Assembly: GCA_030625775.1 (NCBI GenBank)
Contig: DAOUQC010000009.1
Location: 1 to 64,000 of the forward strand
Reading direction: 5' to 3'
Source: Verrucomicrobiota bacterium
Lineage (GTDB): Bacteria > Verrucomicrobiota > Verrucomicrobiia > Verrucomicrobiales > DEV007
Length of the DNA stretch: 64,000 nt
Shown: in pieces, positions 47,401-55,641 of the stretch
How the letters are laid out: each line of letters begins with the position of its first letter
How positions within the stretch are numbered: position 1 is the first letter of the stretch
Translations under genes and position numbers: made by a program
Notes under the pieces: model-generated
What the model saw: only the letters and a program-made list of their open reading frames with translations
Database searches by the model: none
Told to the model about the DNA's origin: nothing

Positions 47401-48206
47401 TGCTCATCAAGTCCGAGCCGGGCGAACAACGGCAGAATGTCCGTGCCCGTAAATTTGCGCCCTTCCAGCATCTCCGTGCAGTCCCGGATCTCCCGTTCTC
47501 CGGGCAAAAAAATAAGCAGATCCCCCTGGTCATCGAGATCCGTCACCCACTCGACCGCCCGGGTGACATGACGCGAGAGCTCCTCGCCATCCGTCAAAGG
47601 TGGCAAAAAGAAATCCTCCACCGGAAAAGTCCGCCCCTCCACATTCACCACCGGCGCTCCATTAAAATAGTCAGAAAACTTACCCGCATCCAAAGTAGCC
47701 GAACTCACCACGATGCGCAGATCCTTCCTTCGTTTGATCAAATTTTTGAGATAACCGAGAATGAAATCAATATTCAAACTACGCTCATGCGCCTCATCGA
47801 TGATCAACGTATTGTATTGCGACAAATTTCGATCGCGCTGTGTTTCTGCCAGCAAAATGCCGTCGGTCATGAACTTGATCACCGTCTCCCGCTGCACTTT
47901 TTCCACAAAGCGCACCTGGTATCCCACCCGTTCGCCCAATTCAGAGCCCATTTCCCCCGCCACCCGACGCGCCACCGTCACCGCTGCCAAGCGCCGGGGC
48001 TGAGTGCAGCCAACCCGCCCGCTCCGGCCCTCTTCACGCGCCAACTCGTAGGCCATCTTCGGCAGCTGGGTTGTTTTTCCACTGCCCGTCTCCCCGACCA
48101 CAATCACCACCTGATGCTCACGCATCGCCTCGATGATTTCCTCACGCCGATTTGCCACCGGAAGATCGGGGTATTTGAGATTGGGAACAGGAAGCGGCTT
48201 AGGCAT
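44484..48206 (-). CDS. hrpA: ATP-dependent RNA helicase HrpA
   Basis: The 1240-residue DEAH-box helicase has Walker A GETGSGKTTQLPK at about residues 38-50, the DEAH box (LIIDEAHERSLNIDFILG, about 135-150), motif III SATLDAGKF, and motif VI QRRGRCGRVSEG. HA2 and OB-fold regions follow, then the long DUF3418 C-terminal domain specific to HrpA. Length is close to the usual 1300. HrpA acts on RNA in the cytoplasm and, in E. coli, on fimbrial mRNA processing and stalled ribosomes. The gene is intact and single. Long antisense open frames across it are by-products of its composition. Confidence 0.95.
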   Translation of the reverse strand: MPKPLPVPNLKYPDLPVANRREEIIEAMREHQVVIVVGETGSGKTTQLPKMAYELAREEGRSGRVGCTQPRRLAAVTVARRVAGEMGSELGERVGYQVRFVEKVQRETVIKFMTDGILLAETQRDRNLSQYNTLIIDEAHERSLNIDFILGYLKNLIKRRKDLRIVVSSATLDAGKFSDYFNGAPVVNVEGRTFPVEDFFLPPLTDGEELSRHVTRAVEWVTDLDDQGDLLIFLPGEREIRDCTEMLEGRKFTGTDILPLFARLGLDEQERVFKLGGVNRRVVLATNVAETSVTIPGIVYVIDSGLARVSRWNPSRQIQRLQVEQISQASARQRRGRCGRVSEGVCVRLYSEEVLDLADEYTDPEIRRSSLAGVILRMKSLRLPDVREFPFLSPPSGTAISEGHRTLEELGAMESLATKASKGSAGSLTDLGYKLARLPLDPRLGRMLIEASRREVLDAVLVMVGGMSVMDVRERPQEKQTEADNAHRQFTDEDSDFLTLLHIWSAVGAFREKRRFKRNQLRKFCKQNFLSFRRVMEWDQIVAELSRLVRDTLKVKVKTLPAERGQWGDEDEMHKSLMAGIPMQFGFWDKAKKTYCSTGGRQFAIFPGSGLFGKHKAEWLLGFELVETSRVWARKVTKIDVLWVEELVPHLCRRTYHSPRWNEQQGAVYGKETVRCGGLTLVDERRVFYGRVDPDEAHEVFVREAVLGGGLRTKGAFLYHLAEMREQVERVEHKLRRSGGLWSDEAVYDFFLDRIPANICTAKAFQKWCTTGDHEKYLMITMEDCVWGEIDDLEGLPDAVWHGEKSYQVSYHQSPGERMDGLVFELGVDEIVDFPDYLPSWAVPALLEERVYLLIRTLPKTQRQHCSPGREAAQDFVEEWDGWQPSQSMLQDLAEFLSKRIEQRVDVVMFEPDRLPAELRPKVRVWSEGGEEMGLSEDVNEIRQQLSGLMRERREIQVNEDWEMTGGEEWGFDDIPEVTEDGVFPALVDEGEAVGMRAFLARSEADESHRAGCVRLFQIVEKGHFDYVQRKFPLGMAGKMMLPVMDSGSGELLVDLLRVACEGAMGKVMPRTSARFDAAAAQGKGELYECALKVTSAFETMVETYQRISDWIEDHRDDRHLQLVADDLSQELEWLLAAGFVWRAGYDRFTGYTRYFFAMEERIKRLKSLPLFKDEEKRERIQRLWSQWFAAWKEEPGNTMLWGSGWLLMEWRVAEFAPSLPRRVKVSEKRVEELIESLAL

Positions 48207-48415
48207 TGCATGAAAGTCAAGACTCCAGAGCCAGAGTCAAGGGGGAGCTGGGGACAAAGGAGCTATGAGACAAATTCACCTTCCCTCCCGAAAATACGGG
48301 ACACTTCGATTATCGTTTTCACATTGACCAAAAATGCAATCCCCGCTTCTTATCAGGTAAAATGACTAGTAGATGCTATTCTGGCTGCCTGAATGAATGA
48401 ATGACCCGACGTATC

Positions 48416-48486
48416 GGCAAGCGGAACGCTTGCCTTACAAAACCTATAAACGTATCTACAATGGTAGGGCAAGCATTATGCTTGCC
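48416..48486. repeat. Two GGCAAGC palindromes, one covering the receptor start codon
   Basis: GGCAAGCG-GAA-CGCTTGCC (48416-48434) and GGCAAGCA-TTA-TGCTTGCC (48468-48486) both have perfect 8-bp arms and 3-base loops. The second contains the ATG (48478-48480) of the TonB-dependent receptor: the A is the last loop base and the T and G are the first two bases of the right arm. They look like two copies of one mobile or REP-like palindrome; the second could also form an RNA stem hiding the start. Confidence 0.65.
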
Positions 48487-50580
48487 ATGATCTGTGTCAT
48501 CAGCTGCCTTTCCGCTCAACTTCTTGCGGAAGAAGCTCCCACTCTGGTGATCGACGATCTTGAGCCATACATCGTGACCGCATCACGAACCGCCGAGAGT
48601 ACCCTGGATACTCCCTACATCGTCGAACGTATCGACGACACCGTGATGATCGAACGCGCGGTGCGCTCGGTGCCCGAAGCACTCGAGCAAACCCCGGGCG
48701 TAGTCGTGCAAAAAACTTCCAACGGCCAGGGCTCGCCTATTATCCGTGGATTCACCGGGTATCACAATCTATTCCTCATCGACGGCGTCCGGCTCAACAA
48801 CGCTGGCTTCCGCTCCGGCCCCAATCAATACTGGAACACCGTCGACTCTCAGGGACTCAGTGCAATCGAACTGGTCAAATCCCAGGGCTCGGTCCTCTAC
48901 GGAGCCGATGCCGTTGGAGGCACCCTGCAGGCCATCACCCGCGCGCCCGTTTACGCTGACTCAGGTTTCCTCGCCAGTGGACGTTCCTACAGCCGTTATG
49001 CTTCGGGTGAAAACAGTTTCATTCAACGCCTCGAAGCAGCGGTCAGCGATTCGGATAAATACGGGCTGATCATCGGCGGCACTTACAAGGACTTCGGTGA
49101 CATTCGTGCAGCCGGACTCGGGTGCTTGCCAAAAACCGCTTACCAGGAATGGGACTTCGACGCCAAGCTTGAAATTTTTCTCAATCAGGACACGCGTCTG
49201 ACTTTGTTTCACCAGCAAGTCGACGTCGACAATGCCTGGCGCACTCACAAAACCGTGTTCGGAAAAAGCTGGCGTGGCACGACCCTCGGAGATGAACGCG
49301 CCCGCATTCTGGATCAGGATCGCATGCTCTCTTACATCCAATTGGAGGGCGAAACGTCCAACGCATTTTTTGATCACTACATCGTCAGCCTTTCGCGACA
49401 AAAACAAAACGAAGATCGTTATCGCGAGCGCGCAGACGGCCGGGTTGATTTCCAGGGCTTCGATATCACTTCATACGGAGCCTGGGTGCAATTCGACCGT
49501 GAACTGGATCTCACCCGCATCACTTATGGTGCCAGTTATTATCAGGATCAATCCGATTCCTACCGTCGTGATTACAATGCCGACGGTTCATTCAAAGGAC
49601 GCAGCGTTCAAGGGCCAATCGGTGATGACGGCACCTATCATCTGGTCGGCGCTTTTGTGAATACGGCCACTCCAATTGGTGAGCGCCTGACCGCTGATCT
49701 CGGAGCGCGATACACCTACGCCAAGGCCAGCATTGGCAAAGTCGAGTCGCCGGCAACGGGGAAACAAATTTCCATCAATGACCAGTGGAGCAATGTGGTT
49801 GGCAGCGGTCGCCTTTCCTGGCAACTCGACCAGCAGAATCACTGGCGCATTTTTAGCGGTATTTCACAAGCCTTCCGTGCTCCAAATTTTTCCGACCTGT
49901 CACGGCTGGATTCAAATCGCAGCAACGAAATCGAAACCCCGGTTCCCAACCTTGAGCCGGAAAAATTCCTGACTTACGAAATCGGTATCAAGACGCAAAG
50001 CGAACGTCTGTCCGGAAGCCTGTCGTATTTTTATACCGACGTGCGCGATCTCATCCTGCGCACGCCGACCGGTCGCATGATCGACGGCCTCAACGAAGTC
50101 ACCAAACAAAACATCGGCGACGGCTATGTTCACGGCATCGAAGTCTCCGGAGCTTTCCAAGTCACCGATATGATTTCCCTATTCGGCGGCTTCGCTTATC
50201 AGGACAGCAAGGTGTCCACCTTCCCGACCTCGCAGCCCGTCATCCGCGACGAACCGCTCAGCCGTCTGATGCCTACTAATGGTTACGGCGGCATTCGACT
50301 TGATCTCGCCGACGGCCAATGCTGGCTCGAGGCCCTGATAACCGCAGTCGGACGCGGAGACCGCCTGAGCACACGCGACATCCGCGACACCCAACGCATC
50401 CCGCCCGGTGGTACCCCCGGATACTGGCTGGCAACCATCCGTAGCGGCTGGCAGGCGCGCGAAAACATTCTTATTACTGCCGCAGTGGAAAATCTTACCG
50501 ATCAGGACTACCGTGCCCACGGTTCCGGACAAAATGAGCCCGGTATCAACTTGATACTTGGCGCTGAAATCAGATTTTAG
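48478..50580 (+). CDS. TonB-dependent outer-membrane receptor
   Basis: The start at ATG 48478 gives a signal peptide (MLAMICVISCLSAQLLAEEAP); an in-frame ATG at 48397 would place 27 polar residues before it. The 700-residue protein has a plug domain (about 30-160) with PYIVTASRTAESTLDTPYIV, EALEQTPGVVVQKTSNGQGSPIIRGF and VKSQGSVLYGADAVGG. A 22-strand-type barrel follows, ending in LGAEIRF with the C-terminal Phe used for outer-membrane insertion. It imports an iron complex, cobalamin or a sugar; the substrate is not evident, and I see no cobalamin riboswitch or Fur box upstream. It is followed within 20 bp by its likely energiser, tonB. Confidence 0.92.
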   Translation: MLAMICVISCLSAQLLAEEAPTLVIDDLEPYIVTASRTAESTLDTPYIVERIDDTVMIERAVRSVPEALEQTPGVVVQKTSNGQGSPIIRGFTGYHNLFLIDGVRLNNAGFRSGPNQYWNTVDSQGLSAIELVKSQGSVLYGADAVGGTLQAITRAPVYADSGFLASGRSYSRYASGENSFIQRLEAAVSDSDKYGLIIGGTYKDFGDIRAAGLGCLPKTAYQEWDFDAKLEIFLNQDTRLTLFHQQVDVDNAWRTHKTVFGKSWRGTTLGDERARILDQDRMLSYIQLEGETSNAFFDHYIVSLSRQKQNEDRYRERADGRVDFQGFDITSYGAWVQFDRELDLTRITYGASYYQDQSDSYRRDYNADGSFKGRSVQGPIGDDGTYHLVGAFVNTATPIGERLTADLGARYTYAKASIGKVESPATGKQISINDQWSNVVGSGRLSWQLDQQNHWRIFSGISQAFRAPNFSDLSRLDSNRSNEIETPVPNLEPEKFLTYEIGIKTQSERLSGSLSYFYTDVRDLILRTPTGRMIDGLNEVTKQNIGDGYVHGIEVSGAFQVTDMISLFGGFAYQDSKVSTFPTSQPVIRDEPLSRLMPTNGYGGIRLDLADGQCWLEALITAVGRGDRLSTRDIRDTQRIPPGGTPGYWLATIRSGWQARENILITAAVENLTDQDYRAHGSGQNEPGINLILGAEIRF

Positions 50581-50599
50581 TAAATATCCAGGTTCAAAA

Positions 50600-51355
50600 G
50601 TGAAGAAACTCCACACAGTCCCCCTCCCCAAGCAGGACGATCATCGCCCCATTCAGGCGAAAGATCATCCGGCCGCGGCTCTGGTGACAAGTGTGCTATT
50701 CCATGCCCTGCTCGTTGGTATCCTCGCGCTGACCCCCTACACGATTAAATCCCAGCGAAACTCTCCCGTCCCGCCACAGTTCACTCTTCATTATTCCAAT
50801 GCTGAAGACCTGCTGGCAGAGATCCCTGATCCCCAGCCCACCGACGAAATCATCGTATCCCGCCAGACTCTGCCCAAGGTGGCTTATTTAATTCCTAAAA
50901 TCGTTATTTCCCATTTTTCTCCTTCACTGCCGATTGTCACCATTACCGCCACCTTCGTGCAAAATGAAAAAGTCGATTCTCTTGTCGAATCCTTCTCTCC
51001 CAGCCTGGACTTCCCCAAACCCCCGGCTGAAACAGTAAAAAAATCCGACAAGCGCAGCTCCAGTCCCCCATCCCACACCTCCGGCCTCGTCGCCGCCCGC
51101 CCGCTGAAAAGACGCGCACCGGTTTACCCGACTCTTGCACGAAACAAAGGTTATGAAGGCACCTCGGTCTTCATCGCCACCATCAACCCCGACGGCACGA
51201 TCAAGGACCTGCAGCTCTCCAAAACCTCCGGCCACACCATCCTCGACAAGGCCGCCAAAGAAGCCCTGCGACACTGGAAGTTCACTCCCGCCAAGCGCAA
51301 CGGTATTACCGTCGCCTCGCAGTTACGCATCCCGATCATCTTCCGCTTGGGTTGA
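50600..51355 (+). CDS. tonB: TonB-like energy transducer
   Basis: I chose the GTG at 50600 (MKKLHTVPLPKQDD), 20 bases after the receptor stop; a TTG at 50558 within the receptor gene is the alternative. The 251-residue protein has one N-terminal membrane span (AAALVTSVLFHALLVGILAL), a Pro/Ser-rich periplasmic linker and a C-terminal TonB domain (RRAPVYPTLARNKGYEGTSVF...DLQLSKTSGHTILDKAAKEALRHWKF). It passes proton-motive force from ExbBD to the receptor encoded next to it. ExbB and ExbD are not in the window. Confidence 0.9.
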   Translation: MKKLHTVPLPKQDDHRPIQAKDHPAAALVTSVLFHALLVGILALTPYTIKSQRNSPVPPQFTLHYSNAEDLLAEIPDPQPTDEIIVSRQTLPKVAYLIPKIVISHFSPSLPIVTITATFVQNEKVDSLVESFSPSLDFPKPPAETVKKSDKRSSSPPSHTSGLVAARPLKRRAPVYPTLARNKGYEGTSVFIATINPDGTIKDLQLSKTSGHTILDKAAKEALRHWKFTPAKRNGITVASQLRIPIIFRLG

Positions 51356-51380
51356 AAGATTGATGCAGGCAGTCAAGTAT

Positions 51381-51445
51381 AACGATGTTCCAACATCGTT
51401 TGTTTCTGTACCATTCGAATAAACAAAGTTGGAACTTCGTTTTAC
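51381..51445. repeat. Two palindromes of the AACGAWGTT family
   Basis: AACGATGTT-CC-AACATCGTT (51381-51400) has perfect 9-bp arms. A second, partly degenerate copy is at 51421-51445 (AAACAAAGTT-GG-AACTTCGTTTTAC). Both lie between the convergent tonB and kdgK genes, so they may act as a bidirectional terminator. A perfect relative is at 53948-53975. Confidence 0.6.
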
Positions 51446-51489
51446 AGTTGGATTCTCTCCATCTCCCTCCTAAATGCCTACAGCCTTCT

Positions 51490-52587
51490 TCACCGCACCA
51501 CTCTCGCTCCCCCGCCCCCCATCACCTTCTCAACTTCGCTGACCGTCACCATCGTCGTATCACCCGGCGTGGTCATTGCAAGCGCTCCATGAGCCGCTCC
51601 ATAATTCACTGCCTTCGCCGGGTCGTTATGAGTCAGGAATCCGTAGATCAATCCCGATGCAAAACTGTCTCCCCCACCCACGCGATCCATGATCTCGAGT
51701 TTTGGAAAAGCATTCGCTTCATGGAACTCCCCATCGTGCCAGCAAACTGCTCCCCAGTCATTGACCGTAGCCGTATGCACTTCACGCAGAGTTGTTGCCG
51801 TCGCTTTAAAATTTGGAAACTCTTTCACTGCAGTGGAGATCATATTTTTAAAATTCTCCACATCTATTCCGCTGATATTGTCATCAACGCCTTCGACCTC
51901 AAAACCAAGGCTGGCAGTAAAATCCTCTTCGTTGCCGATCATCACATCGACGTGATGGGCGATCTCGCGATTAACCTGTTGCGCCTTATCCAATCCACCG
52001 ATTGCGCTCCATAATGACGGACGGTAGTTGAGATCGTAAGAAACAATCGTGCCATGTTTTTTAGCCGCCTTACAGGCTTCAATGGTGAACTCAGCCGCGC
52101 TTTCAGACAACGCTGCAAAAATACCACCGGTGTGAAACCAGCGAGCCCCCTGTCTGCCAAAAAGGTCATCCCAGTCGACATCACCCGGCTTGAGCTGTGA
52201 AGCCGCAGTGTTGCCACGATCCGGAACTCCATGAGCACCACGAATTCCGAATCCACGCTCGGTGAAGTTCAGTCCATTGCGCACCGTGCGACCGATTCCA
52301 TCATAATCACGCCAGACGATATGTCGGGTATCGACTCCGCCCTGCAGAATAAAATCTTCAACCAGTCGCCCAATTTCATTGTCGGCAAAAGCGGTCACCA
52401 CAGACGTATTCAATCCGAAACAGCGACGCAAACCACGGGTAACATTGTATTCACCACCACCCTCCCAGGCCTGGAAATGACGCGCCGTGCGAATTCGTCC
52501 CTCACCAGGATCGAGACGTAGCATCACTTCTCCGAGAGAAATGCAGTCGTATTCACAAGAGTCAGCAGATTTAATTTCGAGAGCCAT
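51490..52587 (-). CDS. kdgK: 2-keto-3-deoxygluconate kinase (PfkB family)
   Basis: The 365-residue cytoplasmic sugar kinase has the PfkB N-terminal pattern SLGEVMLRLDPGEGRIRTARHFQAWEGGGEYNVTRGLRR, close to KdgK (GGxxxN substrate motif), and the C-terminal signature DRVGGGDSFASGLIYG with catalytic Asp in GGGD. It would phosphorylate 2-keto-3-deoxygluconate to KDPG, linking uronate and polysaccharide breakdown to the Entner-Doudoroff route. The next gene on the same strand is a 2-hydroxyacid dehydrogenase with a gap of about 70 bp, so they are probably co-transcribed. A generic ribokinase role is the alternative. Confidence 0.85.
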   Translation of the reverse strand: MALEIKSADSCEYDCISLGEVMLRLDPGEGRIRTARHFQAWEGGGEYNVTRGLRRCFGLNTSVVTAFADNEIGRLVEDFILQGGVDTRHIVWRDYDGIGRTVRNGLNFTERGFGIRGAHGVPDRGNTAASQLKPGDVDWDDLFGRQGARWFHTGGIFAALSESAAEFTIEACKAAKKHGTIVSYDLNYRPSLWSAIGGLDKAQQVNREIAHHVDVMIGNEEDFTASLGFEVEGVDDNISGIDVENFKNMISTAVKEFPNFKATATTLREVHTATVNDWGAVCWHDGEFHEANAFPKLEIMDRVGGGDSFASGLIYGFLTHNDPAKAVNYGAAHGALAMTTPGDTTMVTVSEVEKVMGGGGARVVR

Positions 52588-52658
52588 GATTTGAGTAAGA
52601 AGTTAGGAGTGAGAAGATAGAAGATAGAAGATAGAAGAAAGGCGTAAGCATTCAGTGC

Positions 52659-53621
52659 TTAGAATTTATTCGATTGGATGAAGTCTTCGTCGCCGTTGAG
52701 GAAGTTGACAAGGTTGTTGGTGGAACGCATCGCCTGACGCACGACTGATTCGTAAGTCCGTGATCCGATATGCGGAGTGATCACACAATTCGGTGAAGAC
52801 AAGAGCGGGTGATCAGCCGGCGGAGGTTCTTCGTCCAGCACATCCGCCCCATAACCCCCGACTTTCCCGGAATGCAAAGCTGTCACCATGTCAGCGGTCT
52901 CAACCAGTTCACCACGGGCGCAGTTGAGAACAATCACGCCGTCTTTCATTTCGGCGATCTTGTCAGTGTTGATCATGCCGCGTGTTTCGTCGGAAAGAAA
53001 ACAATGCAAGGAAACCACATCAGCCTGGGTGAGCACACCGTCCATGGTATCACAACGTTTGACGTCATGCTCTTCGGCAAAAGCTTCATCCCAATAGGGA
53101 TCAAATGCGATGACAGGCATGCCGAAAGCTTTCGCACGAGTGGCGACTTCCTTACCGATCCGACCGAGACCGATGATGCCCATCGTCTGCCCCATGATTT
53201 CATGACCGGTGAGACGTTTCCATTCCCCCTGACGAGCCGCCGATGCTGTCTCGACGATGGCCTTGGTGATACCTAGCAAGAGGCCAAAAGTATGCTCCGC
53301 CACCGTGGTGTGATTAACGCCCGGAGTGAACAACACTGGAATTTTCTTTTCCGTGGCATAATCAACGTCGATTTTATCGAGGCCGATGCCGTATTTGGAA
53401 ATAACCTTCAACCGCGGCAATGATTTATCAATGACCGCCTGCGTGATCGCATCATCTCCACAGAGGAAAGCGTCAAATTCACCTGCCAACTCGAGCATCT
53501 TCTCTTCAGGCAGTGGACCCCGCTCACGAACAATTTCATAGCCCTGGGATTCCAGCAGCTCGTGGTGTGGACCAGGTATGTCCTGATAGGATGTGGTGGT
53601 GAGTAGGATTCGTGTTGTCAT
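52659..53621 (-). CDS. D-2-hydroxyacid dehydrogenase (SerA/gluconate reductase type)
   Basis: The 320-residue NAD(P)-dependent enzyme has a Rossmann dinucleotide motif GLGRIG at about 151-156, and the catalytic Arg, Glu and His lie in LNCARGEL, LDEEPPP and ITPHIGS. Residues KYGIGLDKIDVDYA and VNHTTVAEHTFGLLL are typical of phosphoglycerate dehydrogenase-like members. Location upstream of kdgK suggests a sugar-acid substrate, for example reduction of a 2-keto acid, rather than serine synthesis; the ACT domain of many SerA enzymes is absent. The gene is intact. Confidence 0.85.
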   Translation of the reverse strand: MTTRILLTTTSYQDIPGPHHELLESQGYEIVRERGPLPEEKMLELAGEFDAFLCGDDAITQAVIDKSLPRLKVISKYGIGLDKIDVDYATEKKIPVLFTPGVNHTTVAEHTFGLLLGITKAIVETASAARQGEWKRLTGHEIMGQTMGIIGLGRIGKEVATRAKAFGMPVIAFDPYWDEAFAEEHDVKRCDTMDGVLTQADVVSLHCFLSDETRGMINTDKIAEMKDGVIVLNCARGELVETADMVTALHSGKVGGYGADVLDEEPPPADHPLLSSPNCVITPHIGSRTYESVVRQAMRSTNNLVNFLNGDEDFIQSNKF

Positions 53622-53670
53622 ATGCGGACAATAGGATTAGCGGTGCTATGAAGCGGAATCAACCAAGAAT

Positions 53671-53934
53671 ATGACCACCAAGCCGAACGAAGAAAATCCC
53701 ATGGAACTGGGGATCCAACCTCTGGATACCGTGATGGAGGAAATGAAGCTCTCTAATCATGATCTGGTGACGGCAACCGCTGAGCAACTGACTCATAAAA
53801 CCGTGAATAAAGCACGTAAAGGCCGCCAATTGACCAAACGAAGCCAGCGCAAGGTGATCGACGCCATGAATGCGATGAAAGGCAAACGAGAGGCGTATCA
53901 GCTGGAAGATTTGTTCACCTACCGCGGCCGTTGA
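53671..53934 (+). CDS. Small helix-turn-helix-like protein
   Basis: The 87-residue cytoplasmic protein has a segment LDTVMEEMKLSNHDLVTATAEQLTHKTVNKARKGRQLTKRSQRKVIDAMNAM with the spacing of an Xre-type helix-turn-helix, including a basic recognition helix region (TVNKARKGRQLT) and a terminal helix. No other domain is present. It is divergent from the dehydrogenase gene with a gap of 49 bp and may regulate it; this is inferred from position. The DNA-binding call is a pattern match only. Confidence 0.6.
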   Translation: MTTKPNEENPMELGIQPLDTVMEEMKLSNHDLVTATAEQLTHKTVNKARKGRQLTKRSQRKVIDAMNAMKGKREAYQLEDLFTYRGR

Positions 53935-53947
53935 ATTTAATCTTCAC

Positions 53948-53975
53948 GTAAAACGAAGTTGGAACTTCGTTTTAC
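53948..53975. repeat. 28-bp perfect palindrome of the AACGAWGTT family
   Basis: Arms of 13 bp (GTAAAACGAAGTT and its complement) surround a GG spacer. The element lies between the small HTH gene and the M23 peptidase gene. Related copies are at 51381-51400 and 51421-51445. Confidence 0.7.
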
Positions 53976-54003
53976 AGCGGAAATAACAAACCCTTTTTTA
54001 TTC

Positions 54004-55479
54004 ATGAAAAAACTCCTCTGCCTATTTTTGTTAACCCTCCTCTGCCTCACTGGTTCACTACACTCCGCAGAAATAACATCCCCCCTGCTGCGCACGGTGG
54101 ATCTGGATATCGGAGAAAGCGTGAAGCTCAAACTTTCCGATGGAACTCCCGCCACGGTCAAACTGCTCTCTATAAAAGAAACAGCTGATACGATGAGCCA
54201 GGCGGTTCGCCGGGCAGAAGTCGCAGTTGAAGTGAACGGTGAGCAAGTCGATCTGATATCTGCGAATTATCACCTGCCAACCACCGTGGCAGGAGTCCAG
54301 ATCGATTGCCCTCTCACCCGGGGTTACGTTGCCAATTCAGGAGGAGATGCCTGGGGACTGAAAAAAGATGCGCGACTGCGCCTGTGGCCCAAAGGATCAC
54401 CGTGGATAAAACCCGGCACTTTCCAATACCCCGCCAAACAGAGATGGTTTGCTACCTCAACCCAGATGGCCAACGAGCCGACTTTTGCCGATGGCGGCGA
54501 CAAACCCTCACGGAAAAAAATCTACTACCACTACGGCCTCGACATTGGCGGAGCTGAAGGATTGATCGATATCGTCGCGGCAACCGACGGGCTGGTAGTT
54601 TCGCTCGGCAAAGAAGTAATGGAAAAGCATAAAGGTTCACCGGCCCACCCTCGCTACGACGTAGTCTATGTGCTGGATGAGCGTGGATGGTATTATCGCT
54701 ACAGCCACCTCAATTCAATCGACCCAAGCGTCGTGCTCGGAAAACGCATCAAGATGGGAGCGCCGATCGGCGTGCTCGGAAAAGAAGGCGGCAGCGGAGG
54801 TTGGACTCACTTGCATTTTGGAATTAAATCCAAACAGCCTTCCGGCGAATGGGGAACCCAGGAAGGTTACGCTTTTTTGTGGCAGGCGTATATCGAAGAG
54901 CATCAACCTGAAGTGATCGCAGTAGCACGTCCCCACCATTTTGTGAAAACCGGTGAAAAAGTTCTGCTCGACGGATCAAAATCATGGGCAGCTAAGGGAG
55001 ACATCAAGAGCTACGGTTGGAATTTTCACGACGGCACCTCGGCAAGTGGAGTTCAAGCCGAACGCAGTTATAAAAAAGCCGGCGTTTACAGCGAGATACT
55101 GAAGGTGAGCGATACAGACGGAGCGATTGATTACGATTTCACCATCGTGCAGGTGATCGACAGCAATCAACTCGACAAACTTCCGCCCACCATCCATGCG
55201 ACTTATGCACCCACCTTCGGTATCAAAGCGGGTGATGAGGTCACCTTCAAAGTGCGAACCTTCCGCACCGCCATACCTGGAGAGATCTGGAACTTTGGCG
55301 ACGGTACTGCCGAAGTGAAAGTGAAATCAGACGGCAACACCGTGAAGCTGGCCAAAGACGGCTATGCCGTAACCACTCATCGTTTTGAAAAAGCCGGACA
55401 TTATGTGGTGAGCGTCCGGCATAGCAACGAACACGGCCTCACCGCCACCCAGCACCTGCAGGTGCGGGTGGGTGAATAG
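54004..55479 (+). CDS. Exported M23 metallopeptidase with PKD domains
   Basis: The ATG at 54004 gives a signal peptide (MKKLLCLFLLTLLCLTGSLHSA); an in-frame ATG 45 bases upstream falls within the palindrome region and is rejected. The 491-residue protein carries a LytM/M23 domain (about 160-300) with zinc ligands in HYGLD (HxxxD) and LHFG preceded by His (HLHF), GYxYSHL-type flanks (YRYSHLNSI) and GVLGKEGGSGGWTHLH. Two C-terminal PKD-like beta-sandwich domains follow (about 310-400 and 405-490; WNFHDGT and WNFGDGT cores). It probably cuts peptidoglycan cross-links or extracellular proteins. Single gene. Confidence 0.88.
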   Translation: MKKLLCLFLLTLLCLTGSLHSAEITSPLLRTVDLDIGESVKLKLSDGTPATVKLLSIKETADTMSQAVRRAEVAVEVNGEQVDLISANYHLPTTVAGVQIDCPLTRGYVANSGGDAWGLKKDARLRLWPKGSPWIKPGTFQYPAKQRWFATSTQMANEPTFADGGDKPSRKKIYYHYGLDIGGAEGLIDIVAATDGLVVSLGKEVMEKHKGSPAHPRYDVVYVLDERGWYYRYSHLNSIDPSVVLGKRIKMGAPIGVLGKEGGSGGWTHLHFGIKSKQPSGEWGTQEGYAFLWQAYIEEHQPEVIAVARPHHFVKTGEKVLLDGSKSWAAKGDIKSYGWNFHDGTSASGVQAERSYKKAGVYSEILKVSDTDGAIDYDFTIVQVIDSNQLDKLPPTIHATYAPTFGIKAGDEVTFKVRTFRTAIPGEIWNFGDGTAEVKVKSDGNTVKLAKDGYAVTTHRFEKAGHYVVSVRHSNEHGLTATQHLQVRVGE

Positions 55480-55641
55480 ATCGGATCGCTTGAACTGATA
55501 GGTCCAATCTGGCTGATTACCAGCTTCATGCCCCTCATGCGCAAATTATACCAAAAAAAACCAATGATCTACTAGATAAAATTGACGAATTCCAGCATAT
55601 CTTACAGACTAAAGTTCATTCAACCCCGAACATCGTCTGCT

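Noticed and set aside
48250..48470. Cobalamin riboswitch upstream of the TonB-dependent receptor
   Set aside because: No B12-box-like core or supporting stems could be seen; only the GGCAAGC palindromes are present.
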